From CAYQJS01 sp964417895 (lineage in GTDB: Bacteria; Chloroflexota; UBA6077; SHYK01): a stretch of DNA of 25,836 bases. The position numbers were made by a program, and so were the translations under genes. The notes below the pieces were generated by a model. That model saw nothing but the letters and a program-made list of their open reading frames with translations, made no database searches and had not been told where the DNA came from. Shown here in pieces: positions 8,604-17,214 of the stretch. Position 1 is the stretch's first letter. Each line of letters starts with the position of its first letter. The stretch covers positions 1 through 25,836 of the forward strand of contig CAYQJS010000068.1 of the NCBI GenBank assembly GCA_964417895.1, given 5' to 3'.

Positions 8604-10307
8604 TTACGAAACCCACTCCCAGGTCCACATCAGCCGCTCGTCACCCGCCTCCGGAACCAGATTGTTCACCACGCCTTTCAGGGACGCCGAGTGAGCGATG
8701 ACCACCGAGTTGTAGTACGTGATGATAGCCGGCATCTGCTCCATGGCAACCCGCTCCAGCTGTGCCAGGAGCTGAATGCGCTCGTTGCGCCCCATGGTCG
8801 TCTCGTAGGCATCGGTGAGCCGGTCCATATCCGGATGCGAAAAGCCGTAGCGGTTACCTCCGACCCAGCGGTTTTCGGGCCCAGCGGCCTCGCGCGTGTG
8901 GTACTTGTCCGGCAGGGTGATCGACCCATTGAAGGTCGCTGGCATCTTGGCGCGCTCCTCTCGGCTGGTCCGCTGGGTACCGAAGACCTCGGTGGTGGTC
9001 TCGATTCCGAAGCGACGAAGAGAGTCCATGCCGATGGTCGCATCCCGCTCGTTGTGGGTGCCAGTGAGATACGTGTGATGCAGCGCAAAGCGCCCCCCGC
9101 TCGGGGTGAGCCATCCTCCATCCCCGCCCCGGGAGAATCCGGCCTCCTGGAGCAGCTGCTCCGCGCGGCGAGGGTCGTACGCGTACCGGTCGGGGACAGC
9201 GCGCGCCACCGTGTCGTAGTAGTCTGAGTTCGGGTGGCTCCAGACCTCCCTGAGCACACCGCGGCCGGCCGTCACGACCTCATGGAGGCCGGACTTGTCC
9301 ACTGCGAACGCCAGGGCCTGGCGAACTCGACGGTCGCTGGCGAGCTGGGTCGGGACGGCGAACTCCGGCCGCATCTGGATCTCCCACCCCTTACCGATAT
9401 CTGACGCCCACAACACGACGCCCTTCTGGTTGGAGGCCCACGCCTGTTCGAGCGTGATGCCATCGTACCCGTGGAGCAGAGCCTGGTCCGTGAGGTGCGC
9501 CTCCCCGGCGAGTATCGTGGCCACCACCGTATTCATGTCCGGCTGATAGAGAACGCGGACGCGATCGATCTTGGGCCGCCCGAAGACGAATCCGTCGAAA
9601 GCGCCGGCCTCGAACGAGCTTCCAGGCTCGCGCCGCTCCAATTTCCAGGGGCCCAGCCCAACGTACTCGGATGTCCAGTACTGCAAGCCGATGAAGGTCC
9701 CCGGATCCTCCTGGTGCGCTCGCGCCAGGATGTGCCGCGGGAGCGGCGGAAGGGCGAGGGAGACCGCTCCGGCGTTCGGATTGAGCGCCTTCCAGCGAAT
9801 CACCACCGATCGGGGGTCCGGCGCCGACACTCCCTGGATCAGCCGGAAGTCTACAGATTCGGCGACGCCGTACTCGGGGGTTGCGTACACGCGCTGGGCG
9901 AACACAAAGTCTTCTGCCGTCAGCGGCTGTCCGTCGTGCCAGGTCAGGTTCGGCCTCAACAGATAGGTCGTCTCCATCGTCCCGTCAGGCCAGAGCTGCC
10001 AGGTGCTTGTATTCAAATCGGGTAGCGCTTCCGTGAGGTACGGCCGGGGGAGACCTCGCTCGTCCAGGAACACGAGGTTCGCGTTCATGAGACTATCGGC
10101 GATGCCCGCCCTGTTGGTACTGGCCGCTACCTGGAGCTTCTTTGCGGCGTAACTCGGCAGCTCTGCTCCGGAGACCAGGACCAGAGTCCGCGCCTGGCGC
10201 GCGGCTACCGGCGCGGGCTCATCGCTCCGGGTAGTCATCGCCGGAGCGCAACCCGCGATGAGGATCAGCGAGACGGTCATCAGGCTGAGCACCATCGGGC
10301 TTTTCAC
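8604..10307 (-). CDS. Family-5 extracellular solute-binding lipoprotein
   Basis: A 567-aa SBP_bac_5 lipoprotein. The frame opens at GTG 10325, directly abutting the stop of the upstream gene, but GTG 10307 is preferred: GGAGG lies 6-8 bases before it and the product starts MKSPMVLSLM with a Lys, a hydrophobic core and lipobox LIAGC (Cys20). Family marks: LTWHDGQPLTAEDFVF (Trp123), YWTSEYVGLGPWKLERREPG, DGFVFGRPKIDRVRVLYQ, ILAGEAHLTD. It would present a solute to an ABC importer on the outer face of the membrane. It is strikingly similar to the receptor at 12112 over its whole length (shared ISGAELPS/VSGAELPS start, YATPE.GVAES, LPPLPRHIL, AGPENRW.G.NRYGF near the C-terminus), so the two are duplicates. 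Translational coupling with the gene at 10326 is likely because they are 18 nt apart. Confidence 0.9.
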   Translation of the reverse strand: MKSPMVLSLMTVSLILIAGCAPAMTTRSDEPAPVAARQARTLVLVSGAELPSYAAKKLQVAASTNRAGIADSLMNANLVFLDERGLPRPYLTEALPDLNTSTWQLWPDGTMETTYLLRPNLTWHDGQPLTAEDFVFAQRVYATPEYGVAESVDFRLIQGVSAPDPRSVVIRWKALNPNAGAVSLALPPLPRHILARAHQEDPGTFIGLQYWTSEYVGLGPWKLERREPGSSFEAGAFDGFVFGRPKIDRVRVLYQPDMNTVVATILAGEAHLTDQALLHGYDGITLEQAWASNQKGVVLWASDIGKGWEIQMRPEFAVPTQLASDRRVRQALAFAVDKSGLHEVVTAGRGVLREVWSHPNSDYYDTVARAVPDRYAYDPRRAEQLLQEAGFSRGGDGGWLTPSGGRFALHHTYLTGTHNERDATIGMDSLRRFGIETTTEVFGTQRTSREERAKMPATFNGSITLPDKYHTREAAGPENRWVGGNRYGFSHPDMDRLTDAYETTMGRNERIQLLAQLERVAMEQMPAIITYYNSVVIAHSASLKGVVNNLVPEAGDERLMWTWEWVS

Positions 10308-10310
10308 GTT

Positions 10311-10318
10311 GTCCCTCC
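10311..10318 (-). promoter_or_regulatory. Shine-Dalgarno deciding the start of the lipoprotein gene at 10307
   Basis: GGAGGGAC on the minus strand lies just before GTG 10307 and inside the longer open frame that begins at 10325. It argues for the shorter product, whose signal peptide is also better formed. Confidence 0.75.
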
Positions 10319-10325
10319 ACAGCAC

Positions 10326-12074
10326 TCAGTTCATTTCCCACGCTTGGATGTTCCAGAGGTCGGCCAGCTGGCTAGCGCTCACCCGCCCCGGGCCGCGAAT
10401 CCCCTTGCGAAAGGCCGTGTAGGCGGTGCTGGCATCGTAGTAGACCGGAACGAAGATCACCTCTTCGGCGGCCAGACTCAGGAGGTCGGCCAATAAGCCC
10501 TGGCGCTTCGGAAAATCGAGCGTCGTGATGTACTCGTCATAGAGGCGATCGTACACCGGGTTGGAATAACCGCCATGATTGCTTCCTCGCCAGCGGGTGC
10601 GCTCCGAGGAGATCTGCGAGCTGATGTAGTTGCCCATTGCCTCTGGCTCGTTCCTGAGGGGGACTGAGAAGACACCCTCGGCCTTCGCCCGCAGCTCATT
10701 CGCGTTCGCGGTCCCGCTGGGAATCAGGTGGGTGTCGCCATTGAAACCCGCGCTGCTCCAGAGGTCGGCAATAGCGAGGATCTCCCGCAGGTTCTCCGGC
10801 GATCCTCCGACCGTGCGAACCTCGATGCCGAAGCGCTGCCCTCCGGCCGCTTGGTATCCAGCGCTCGCCGAGCGAGTCCAGCCCGCCTCGGCCATCAGCT
10901 GCTCTGCTCGCCTGGGGTCGTAGGGATACCTGGCGAGACCTCTCGCCTCGGCGAGCTGGTAGAGCGGATCGTCAGTGTCCACGAGCGTGTCTGCTACCTG
11001 GGTTAACCCGTGATGGAGCGTGTCCACGATCGTCTGCCGATCCAATCCGTGCACCAGCGCCCTGCGGACCCGCACGTCCCGAAGCCAGGGGGCGCCAGGA
11101 TCGCGAAACTGGAACCAGAGGCGGCGGATGCCGTGCATCGAAGCGATGACGGTGCCCGTGTTTGTGGGCTCCCAGGCCTGCTTGATCGTCAGCACGTCCT
11201 CGCCCTTGATCGAGCCGACGGTAATCATGTCCAACTCGCCGGCGAGCAGGTTCGCCAACATGGTGTTGACGTCGTGGATATAGCGAAAGATGATTCGATC
11301 GATCTTTGGGCGGCCCAGAAAGTAGCCATCGAAGGCCAGCGCCTCGGCGTGGCTCCCCGGGTCCCAGTGGCCCATGCGGTAAGGGCCCACACCCACGAAG
11401 TCCCTGGTCCAATACGGGCTATTGACAAAGGCCTGCTTATCTCCCTGCTCGTAGAGGTTCGCGATGAGATGACGGGGCAGGGGCGGCAGATCGCTCACGC
11501 TCATTGCGTTCGCGAGCATATACGGCTCCCGCCAGGTCACGATCAGGGTGCTCTCGTCCTGAGCCGTCGCGTCCATAACTAGACTCACCCAGCGGCCTCG
11601 GACGGACGGGACCTCATCATCCCTCAGTACTCGCATCGCCAGCACCAGGTCCTCGGCCGACAATGGCGTGCCATCGTGCCAGGTGACGTTCGGCCGCAGC
11701 TTCCAGAGGACGTCCATGCGGCCGTCCGGGCTAACGCGCCAATCCCCGGATTCGATCGTAGGGATCCGTTCGACGAGATGAGGCAGGACGTCGCCTCGTT
11801 CATTAAACGTGATGAGCCCCGCGTGGAAGGTGACTCCCGACTCTGGGCCGCCAACACTGGTGCCCTGGAAAAGGATGAGACCCTCCGTTGGCACCTTGCG
11901 GGTGCCGATTCTCAACGTGCTCGGCGCACCCTTCTGGTTCTGCTGGGAACCGCTCGTCTCCTGAGGGCTGACGGCCTGCGGGGCACAACTGAGAACGAGG
12001 AGGCCAGCAGACAGGAGCATGGTGATGGGCACGCTGAATCGGACCAATCGCGTAGAGCGTTCGCCTGCCGGCAT
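10326..12074 (-). CDS. Family-5 extracellular solute-binding lipoprotein (divergent)
   Basis: A complete 582-aa SBP_bac_5 lipoprotein. ATG 12074 has a near-ideal AGGAGG five bases upstream. The signal peptide has a long basic n-region (MPAGERSTRLVRF) and lipobox LVLSC with Cys30. Family marks: NVTWHDGTPLSAEDLVLAMR (Trp132), YWTRDFVGVGPYRMGHWDPG, DGYFLGRPKIDRIIFRYIHD, NLLAGELDMITVG. It would bind a solute outside the cell for an ABC importer. It differs from the two flanking lipoproteins: it lacks their SGAELPS and GVAES blocks and has a different C-terminal lobe. It was therefore not made by the same duplication, which suggests a distinct ligand. Gaps are 37 nt to the upstream gene and 18 nt to the downstream one, so all three are one transcription unit. 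Confidence 0.9.
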   Translation of the reverse strand: MPAGERSTRLVRFSVPITMLLSAGLLVLSCAPQAVSPQETSGSQQNQKGAPSTLRIGTRKVPTEGLILFQGTSVGGPESGVTFHAGLITFNERGDVLPHLVERIPTIESGDWRVSPDGRMDVLWKLRPNVTWHDGTPLSAEDLVLAMRVLRDDEVPSVRGRWVSLVMDATAQDESTLIVTWREPYMLANAMSVSDLPPLPRHLIANLYEQGDKQAFVNSPYWTRDFVGVGPYRMGHWDPGSHAEALAFDGYFLGRPKIDRIIFRYIHDVNTMLANLLAGELDMITVGSIKGEDVLTIKQAWEPTNTGTVIASMHGIRRLWFQFRDPGAPWLRDVRVRRALVHGLDRQTIVDTLHHGLTQVADTLVDTDDPLYQLAEARGLARYPYDPRRAEQLMAEAGWTRSASAGYQAAGGQRFGIEVRTVGGSPENLREILAIADLWSSAGFNGDTHLIPSGTANANELRAKAEGVFSVPLRNEPEAMGNYISSQISSERTRWRGSNHGGYSNPVYDRLYDEYITTLDFPKRQGLLADLLSLAAEEVIFVPVYYDASTAYTAFRKGIRGPGRVSASQLADLWNIQAWEMN

Positions 12075-12111
12075 TAGTACCTCCTGATGGATGCGGCTCG
12101 TGGTTGCGGGC

Positions 12112-13818
12112 TTACTGCCATTCCCACGTCCACATCATACGTTCGATCCCGCCCTCACGGAGGAGGTTGCGGGCCACCCCCTTCAGCGAAGCAGCGTGGG
12201 CGATGACGACCGCGTGGTAATAGGTTGGGATCGCTGGCATCTGCTCCATGGCGATCCGCTCCATCTGGGCCAGGTTTCTGATTCGCTCCGAACGGTCCAC
12301 GGTGTTGAGGTACCCCTCGATGTACCCATCGAGCTCGGGGAAGACAAAACCGTACCGGTTGGCGCCGGTCCAGCGGTTTTCGGGTCCGGCGGCGTTGCGA
12401 GAGTGGTACCTGTCGGGCAAAGGGTTCGACCCGTTCAGCATGCCTGAGATCTTGGCTCGTTCCTCCTGGCTGCTCCGGGCGGTCGCGAAGACGTGTGAGG
12501 TCGCATCGATTCCAAAGCGACTGAGGCTTTCGATAATAATCGCGCTGTCCTTCTCGTCGGTTGTCCCCCCGAGGCCATACTGTGCAAAGGTAAACCGTTC
12601 GCCGGTCGGTGTCCTCCATCCACCACCATCGCCCCCGCGCGCGAACCCGGCCTGGAGCAGCAACTGCTCTGCACGTCGGGGGTCGTACGGATACCGGTGC
12701 GGGACAGCGCGAAGGAGCGATTCGTAGTAGTCCGCATTCGGGTGGCTGTAGATTTCTCGCAGCAGCCCTTTTCCAGCGGTGCAGATTTCGGCCAGGGTCA
12801 CCCGGTCGATCGCGAAAGCGAGCGCCTGCCGCACACGCGCGTCGGTGGCGATCTGGGTTGGTACGGCGAACTCCGGCCGTCCCTGGAACTCCTGGACCTT
12901 CCCGATGTCCGTGGTCCACTGCACGACCCCGGCCTTGCTGTCCGTCCAGGCCCGCTCCAGGGTCATTCCGTCGTCCCCGTGCAGCAGCGCGCTGTCCGTG
13001 AGATGGGCCTCTCCAGCGAGCATGGTCGCCACGACGACGTTGGGGTCGATCTGGTACATGACCCGGACTCGGTCAATTCGTGGCCGGCCGAACACAAAGC
13101 CATCGAAGGCTCTCGCCTCGAAGAATGCCCCTGGCTCGCGCCGTTCGAGCTTCCAGGGGCCGAGACCAACGTAGTCGAACGTCCAGTACGGCAAGCCGAT
13201 GAAGCTCCCCGGGCTCTCCTGGTACGATCGTTGCAGGATGTGCCGCGGCAGGGGCGGGAGCTCGACGGCCACCTGGCCCGCCTCGAAGTACCGCTCCTTC
13301 CAACGAATGAGGATCGTCCGGCCATCGAGGGCTCTGACCTCCTCGATCGACCGGAAACCCGCGCTCTCCGCGACACCGAACTCGGGCGTCGCGTACACCT
13401 GGTGGGCGAAGACAAAATCCTCAGCCGTGAGCGCCTGTCCATCGTGCCACGTGAGGTCCGGCTTCAGCCGGTAGTACGTCTCCATCTTCCCGTCTGGGGA
13501 CACCCGCCATGTATCCGTGTCGAGTTGCGGCAAGGCCTCGGCGAGGAACGGCTGTGGGACACCTTGGATGTCGTTGTAAACCAGGAGCGCATTGAGGGTG
13601 GCCTTGCCGATGCCCGCCCTGGCTGAGCTCGCCTCCGGGGTGAGTGGCTTGGGAGCGAAGCTCGGCAGCTCGGCTCCCGAGATAAGCACCAGCGTCCTGC
13701 TTTGACGTGGTGCCGGCGACTGTTGCTCGGCACTGCCGCCCGCGGGGTCGCCTGGCCGACACGCGGATGCAAGCAGCAAGCCGAGCGCAATCAGGGGGAA
13801 AATTGCGCGCCCGCTCAC
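12112..13818 (-). CDS. Family-5 extracellular solute-binding lipoprotein
   Basis: A complete 568-aa SBP_bac_5 lipoprotein from GTG 13818, supported by GGGGAG about seven bases upstream. Signal peptide MSGRAIFPLIALGLLLASAC gives lipobox ASAC with Cys20, then a Gly/Ser/Gln linker. Family marks: LTWHDGQALTAEDFVFAHQV (Trp124), DYVGLGPWKLERREPG, DGFVFGRPRIDRVRVMYQ, MLAGEAHLTDSALLHGDDG. It is a full-length duplicate of the receptor at 8604, with the same motif spacing and the same C-terminal AGPENRWTGANRYGF and MWTWEW ending, while the gene between them is different. Binding-pocket changes between the copies would indicate divergence of ligand. It is preceded by a 343-nt spacer containing a hairpin array, so its expression relative to the upstream cupin may be modulated there. 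Confidence 0.9.
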   Translation of the reverse strand: MSGRAIFPLIALGLLLASACRPGDPAGGSAEQQSPAPRQSRTLVLISGAELPSFAPKPLTPEASSARAGIGKATLNALLVYNDIQGVPQPFLAEALPQLDTDTWRVSPDGKMETYYRLKPDLTWHDGQALTAEDFVFAHQVYATPEFGVAESAGFRSIEEVRALDGRTILIRWKERYFEAGQVAVELPPLPRHILQRSYQESPGSFIGLPYWTFDYVGLGPWKLERREPGAFFEARAFDGFVFGRPRIDRVRVMYQIDPNVVVATMLAGEAHLTDSALLHGDDGMTLERAWTDSKAGVVQWTTDIGKVQEFQGRPEFAVPTQIATDARVRQALAFAIDRVTLAEICTAGKGLLREIYSHPNADYYESLLRAVPHRYPYDPRRAEQLLLQAGFARGGDGGGWRTPTGERFTFAQYGLGGTTDEKDSAIIIESLSRFGIDATSHVFATARSSQEERAKISGMLNGSNPLPDRYHSRNAAGPENRWTGANRYGFVFPELDGYIEGYLNTVDRSERIRNLAQMERIAMEQMPAIPTYYHAVVIAHAASLKGVARNLLREGGIERMMWTWEWQ

Positions 13819-13897
13819 GGATCACTCCCCGTCGTCATCCGCCCACGAGCGGGCCACAAGCATGGATGTCGGGGTTACGGTCACCCCCACCCCAACC

Positions 13898-14100
13898 CTC
13901 CCCCGTCGAGGGGGAGGGGGAAGAAGTGGTCTCCCCCGTCGAGGGGGAGAGGGAAAGAGCTGATCTCCCCCGTCGAGGGGGAGGGGGAAAGAAGTGGTCT
14001 CCCCCGTCGACGGGGAGCGGGATAGAGCCGATCTCCGCCGTCGACGGGGAGGGGGAAAGAGCTGGTCTCCCCCGTCGAGAGGGAGGGGGAAAGAGATTAG
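13898..14100. repeat. 34-bp tandem repeat array, six units, each a G/C hairpin
   Basis: Units start at 13898, 13931, 13965, 13999, 14033 and 14067, giving a period of 33-34 bp. Each carries a core CTCCCCCGTCGAGGGGGAG or variant: a 7-bp stem with a GTCGA loop. Later copies are diverged (GTCGAC centres in units 4 and 5, CTCCGCC in unit 5, GAGAGGGAG in unit 6). The spacers alternate: units 1 and 3 end in GAAGTGGT, units 2 and 4 in GAGCTGAT or GAGCCGAT, which suggests a 68-bp higher-order duplication. Runs such as GGGGGAGGGGG could also form quadruplexes. It is not a CRISPR, because spacers are short and not unique. Confidence 0.92.
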
Positions 14101-14102
14101 TC

Positions 14103-14125
14103 CCCTCCCCCCTTGCGGGGGAGGG
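14103..14125 (-). terminator. Stem-loop after the cupin gene, possible terminator or attenuator
   Basis: CCCTCCCCC (14103-14111) pairs perfectly with GGGGGAGGG (14117-14125) around a CTTGC loop, a 9-bp stem. In the minus-strand transcript it lies about 37 nt after the cupin stop and is followed by ACUAAUCUCUUU, only weakly U-rich. It may end or reduce transcription before the lipoprotein genes, but may equally be the end of the repeat element. Confidence 0.4.
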
Positions 14126-14161
14126 TTAGGGAGGGGGGTAACGCCCACGGTCGTGCCACCC

Positions 14162-15340
14162 CTACCGGCGACGCGCGCTCTCCGGGCGCTCCATTCCATA
14201 GTCCCACTCGAAATCGGGATCCTGGTATGCGATTTCCGGCATCAGCGACGTCATGCCCCGACTCGCGAGCTCCGCCTCGAACTTCTGCCGAATGAAGGGG
14301 TCCTCGTAGGGATACTCGATCTGGTCGCTCGCTCGATCCGCGACCTGCTCGGACATCCCCCTGAACTGGGGCAGTGGGTGCAGCGCGAGGTAGCGGCCCG
14401 GCGTCGATCCCACGTTGAAATGCTGATGGAACCAGCGGTCGGGCGGCGTGAACAGGCTCGCTTCGTGCCACGGCACGACGATCTTCTCGGCGTTCTCGTG
14501 CGGCCAGAGAATGGAGTACCCCTCGCCGCCGGGGATGACGATCGCGCGACCGGGCCCGTGCCTGTGCCCCTTCTTGTACGTTCGCGCATCGAACACCGAC
14601 ATGTGGCAGGAGGCCTCCGAGTTGGGGAATTGGATGCCCACGACAGTGCCGCCGGCTCCCCGTCCCCAGAATGGCTCCAGTTTCTCCCAGGCCAGCATGT
14701 CGGGGAAGAAGTTGCCGTACCACACCATGCGGCGCCCCCGACCCTCCGGATTCTCGTACGCTTTCGCCTCGGAATAGAGGGCGTCCGCCGGCAGGGCCGT
14801 GCTTACATATCGGTTGTTGAAGAAGAAGTCAGGGCTATCGCATCCCGAGAGCACGGGGGGGAAGTAGTTGTAGTGCATGAGCCGAACGCGGCGGTCGCCC
14901 TGCGTATTGCTGAACTGGTGATGGTAGTGGCGCGGCAGGAAGAACATGCCGCGTGGGCCCCACTCGAAACTCTTCTTGGGGCCACCATCGTCACTCCAGA
15001 CGTTGGTGATGCCCCGGCCCTCGAGGACATACACGATCTCGTCCAGCCCGAACTTGAAGGGGTCCGTGGTCTCACCCGGGCCGATCTCCGATACGCGAAG
15101 CTCGTTGATACCCTCCATGCCCGCGAGTTGCACGAAGGCAGTCCGTATGTTCCGGAGCCGCCAGTTGCCCACCTCGACGGTGCGCAGGTCCTCAACGTAG
15201 TAGCCGCGGTGGATCGGGACGCCTTGTTTCTCCATCCAGTAGTCGTAGGCGAACTTTTTCGCCATCATGCCCTGGAGCGGCCTCTCAGGGACCAGCGCTT
15301 CGACTCCCACTGTCTGCGCCATCGAGATCAATACCCCCAT
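14162..15340 (-). CDS. Double-cupin protein
   Basis: A complete 392-aa bicupin; an in-frame ATG at 15322 (386 aa, starting MAQTVGVEAL) is an equally possible start because neither has a clear Shine-Dalgarno. Residues 36-60 hold the signature KQGVPIHRGYYVEDLRTVEV shared with the cupin at 23868. Cupin 1 (about 85-155) keeps the fold text DEIVYVLEGRG and LPRHYHHQFSN but has Phe where the metal His should be. Cupin 2 (about 240-320) has KKGHRHGPG (His259, His261) and WFHQHFN (His305, His307), with Arg/Ala in place of the canonical Glu. So probably one metal site, in the C-terminal cupin. Function unknown: oxygenase, isomerase or sugar-acid-type cupin chemistry are all possible. It is the first gene of the long minus-strand unit, divergent from the lipoprotein gene at 15435. 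Confidence 0.88.
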   Translation of the reverse strand: MGVLISMAQTVGVEALVPERPLQGMMAKKFAYDYWMEKQGVPIHRGYYVEDLRTVEVGNWRLRNIRTAFVQLAGMEGINELRVSEIGPGETTDPFKFGLDEIVYVLEGRGITNVWSDDGGPKKSFEWGPRGMFFLPRHYHHQFSNTQGDRRVRLMHYNYFPPVLSGCDSPDFFFNNRYVSTALPADALYSEAKAYENPEGRGRRMVWYGNFFPDMLAWEKLEPFWGRGAGGTVVGIQFPNSEASCHMSVFDARTYKKGHRHGPGRAIVIPGGEGYSILWPHENAEKIVVPWHEASLFTPPDRWFHQHFNVGSTPGRYLALHPLPQFRGMSEQVADRASDQIEYPYEDPFIRQKFEAELASRGMTSLMPEIAYQDPDFEWDYGMERPESARRR

Positions 15341-15434
15341 CGATGATTCGAGTCGGGTGTCACTCTATCACACCCCACCCCTGGACACGCCGACCATTTG
15401 AGCGTACAACCCGTGTGGTTGAAGGAGTGATCAG
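15341..15434. promoter_or_regulatory. Divergent intergenic region expected to hold both operon promoters
   Basis: This 94-nt gap separates the starts of the two largest transcription units (minus from 15340, plus from 15435), so it must carry promoters for both unless they lie inside genes. I see GAAGGAG as the ribosome site of the plus gene, but no good -35/-10 pair and no convincing operator. The regulatory role is inferred from gene direction only. Confidence 0.4.
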
Positions 15435-17147
15435 ATGGTAAAGCGGTGGCAGGTCGTGGGCCTCGTGGTAGCGGTCGCGGTCGTGGTGGGCGGCTGCGTG
15501 GCGCCTGCGCCGCCCAGCCAATCGGGGGCCGCGCAGGAGGGCCAGCGACCCGCGGAGCGGAAGCGCGTCGTGGCGGGGATTCTTGGCCTGGGCTTCACGT
15601 TCAGCACCTTGCTGGCGGTGGGAGGAACGGGCACCTCGGTCCCCGGCACGAGCGAGATGGAACAGTTCGTCAACGTGGGGCTCACGACATTCGATGCCAG
15701 TGGCCGCCGAGTGGCGCAAATCGCGGAGCAGGCCCCCACGATCGAGAACGGGCGCTGGAGACTTCTCCCCGACGGCCGCATGGAGATGACGTTCACCCTG
15801 CGGCCCAACGTCCTCTGGCACGACGGCATGCCGTTCAGTGCTGACGACATCCTGTTCACGGCGGCTATCGGCCAGGACCGCGAGCTGCCCATCGTGCGCC
15901 CCCAGATCTACGACTTTGTGGAGCGGATCGAGGCGACAGACGCCCGTACGATCGTCGTTCTCTGGAAGCAGCCGTACGTCGAGGCCGACCTCATCTTCGG
16001 CGCCAGCGGCACCTATCCGATGCCGAAGCATCTGCTTGCGGAAGCTGCTCAGAACAAGCAGACGTTCACCGGGCTCTCCTACTGGAGCCACGAGTTCGTG
16101 GGCGTAGGGCCCTATCGCGTCAAGGAGTGGGCTGATGGGAGCCACGCCATCGTCGAGGCGAACGACCGCTACTTCCTGGGTCGACCTCGAGTGGACGAGA
16201 TTGAGATCAGGTTCATTCCCGCCCCCACGACTATGCTGGCCAACATCCTGGCGGGGGTCGTCGACCTCACGATGGGGCGTGGGCTCTCGCTGGAGCAGGG
16301 CCAGGAGCTGCAACGCCAGTGGCGCGACGGCAGGATCGACGGGTCTCCCAATGCGAACCCCCTCTCCCTCCGGCCGCAGCACCTGAACCCGGATCCGTCG
16401 ATCATCGGCGACGTCCAGTTCCGGCGGGCGCTCTATCACGCCATCAACCGCCAGGAACTGGTGGATACGTTGATGGGGGGCTTTAGTGTCGTGGCCCACC
16501 ACCCGATTCCGCCGGGCGATCCGCTCCTGGACGCGGCGTCGAGGGCGGTGCGCTACGAGCACGACCCGCGGCGCGCGGTCCAGATGCTGGAGGGGATGGG
16601 ACTCGCTCGAGGCGGGGACGGGTTCTTCCGCGACAGCTCCGGACAGCGGATCCAGGTTGAGCTGCGCCGCGCCGGCGACGACGAGATGGAGGCGAACACG
16701 ATTCTTACGGTGGCGGACTTCTGGAACCGAAACGGGATCTCCTCGGAGCCCATCGCGGTGCCACCGGCGCGTCAGCGCGACCTGGAATACCGCGCGAAGT
16801 TCCCGGGCTTTGAGATCAGCGGGTCCGGGGCTGGGTTGGGCGACATCCGCTATATCCGCGCGTCCGAGCTGCGCATCGCCGAGACCGGCTGGAATGGGCG
16901 CAACCGGACTGGCTACACGAATCCCGAGCTGGACGTGCTCGCCGACCGCTACGTGACGACGATTCCCATCCCCGAGCGGACCCAGGTGCTGGGCCAGATC
17001 ATCCAGCACCTTACCGAGCGCGTGATCATCATGTACCTGTTCTTTGAGCGGACTCCAACGCCGATCGCCAATCGGCTCGTGAATGTGACGGCGGAGAGTC
17101 GCGACACGCGCGTTAGTTGGAACGCCCACGAGTGGGACGTGAGGTAA
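15435..17147 (+). CDS. Family-5 extracellular solute-binding lipoprotein
   Basis: A complete 570-aa SBP_bac_5 lipoprotein, with GAAGGAG 7-8 bases before the ATG. Signal peptide MVKRWQVVGLVVAVAVVVGG with lipobox VGGC (Cys21) and a Pro/Ser/Gly linker. Family marks: NVLWHDGMPFSADDILF (Trp128), YWSHEFVGVGPYRVKEWADG, DRYFLGRPRVDEIEIRF, NILAGVVDLTMGRGLSLEQ. It would capture a solute outside the membrane. It belongs with the receptors at 4374 and 20556 (AERKR or PKRM start, ENGRWRLLPDGRMEM block, late HEWD motif at the C-terminus). It leads the plus-strand unit; the next gene is also a binding-type protein, so this unit starts with two different receptor families. No permease or ATPase follows. Confidence 0.9.
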   Translation: MVKRWQVVGLVVAVAVVVGGCVAPAPPSQSGAAQEGQRPAERKRVVAGILGLGFTFSTLLAVGGTGTSVPGTSEMEQFVNVGLTTFDASGRRVAQIAEQAPTIENGRWRLLPDGRMEMTFTLRPNVLWHDGMPFSADDILFTAAIGQDRELPIVRPQIYDFVERIEATDARTIVVLWKQPYVEADLIFGASGTYPMPKHLLAEAAQNKQTFTGLSYWSHEFVGVGPYRVKEWADGSHAIVEANDRYFLGRPRVDEIEIRFIPAPTTMLANILAGVVDLTMGRGLSLEQGQELQRQWRDGRIDGSPNANPLSLRPQHLNPDPSIIGDVQFRRALYHAINRQELVDTLMGGFSVVAHHPIPPGDPLLDAASRAVRYEHDPRRAVQMLEGMGLARGGDGFFRDSSGQRIQVELRRAGDDEMEANTILTVADFWNRNGISSEPIAVPPARQRDLEYRAKFPGFEISGSGAGLGDIRYIRASELRIAETGWNGRNRTGYTNPELDVLADRYVTTIPIPERTQVLGQIIQHLTERVIIMYLFFERTPTPIANRLVNVTAESRDTRVSWNAHEWDVR

Positions 17148-17214
17148 CGGCTCGCGCTGTTCTTGTCCTCTGGTGGCTAACGAGATCTGAGTCAGTTCTG
17201 ATGGAGATGCTTGC

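Larger units (their letters stand above)
13819..14161. other. 343-nt intergenic spacer filled by G/C-run repeats
   Basis: No credible gene lies here; open frames in it are translations of repeat (SPVEGEGE-type periodic peptides). From left to right it holds about 65 nt of ordinary sequence, a CACCCCCACCCCAACCCTC run, a 34-bp tandem array (13898-14100), a strong stem-loop (14103-14125), and a GGGAGGGGGG run before the stop of the cupin gene. It separates the first cupin of the minus-strand cluster from the three lipoprotein genes. Confidence 0.85.

Noticed and set aside
13898..14100. CRISPR array
   Set aside because: Units are contiguous 34-bp repeats with near-identical short spacers rather than unique spacers, and no cas genes are present.
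13994..15346. Open frame of 450 codons on the plus strand opposite the cupin gene
   Set aside because: It begins inside the tandem repeat and is antisense to a clear double cupin; no family resemblance.
15341..15434. Operator suggested by GTGTC (15357-15361) and GACAC (15384-15388)
   Set aside because: Five matching bases 22 nt apart are expected by chance, and no good promoter elements align with them.
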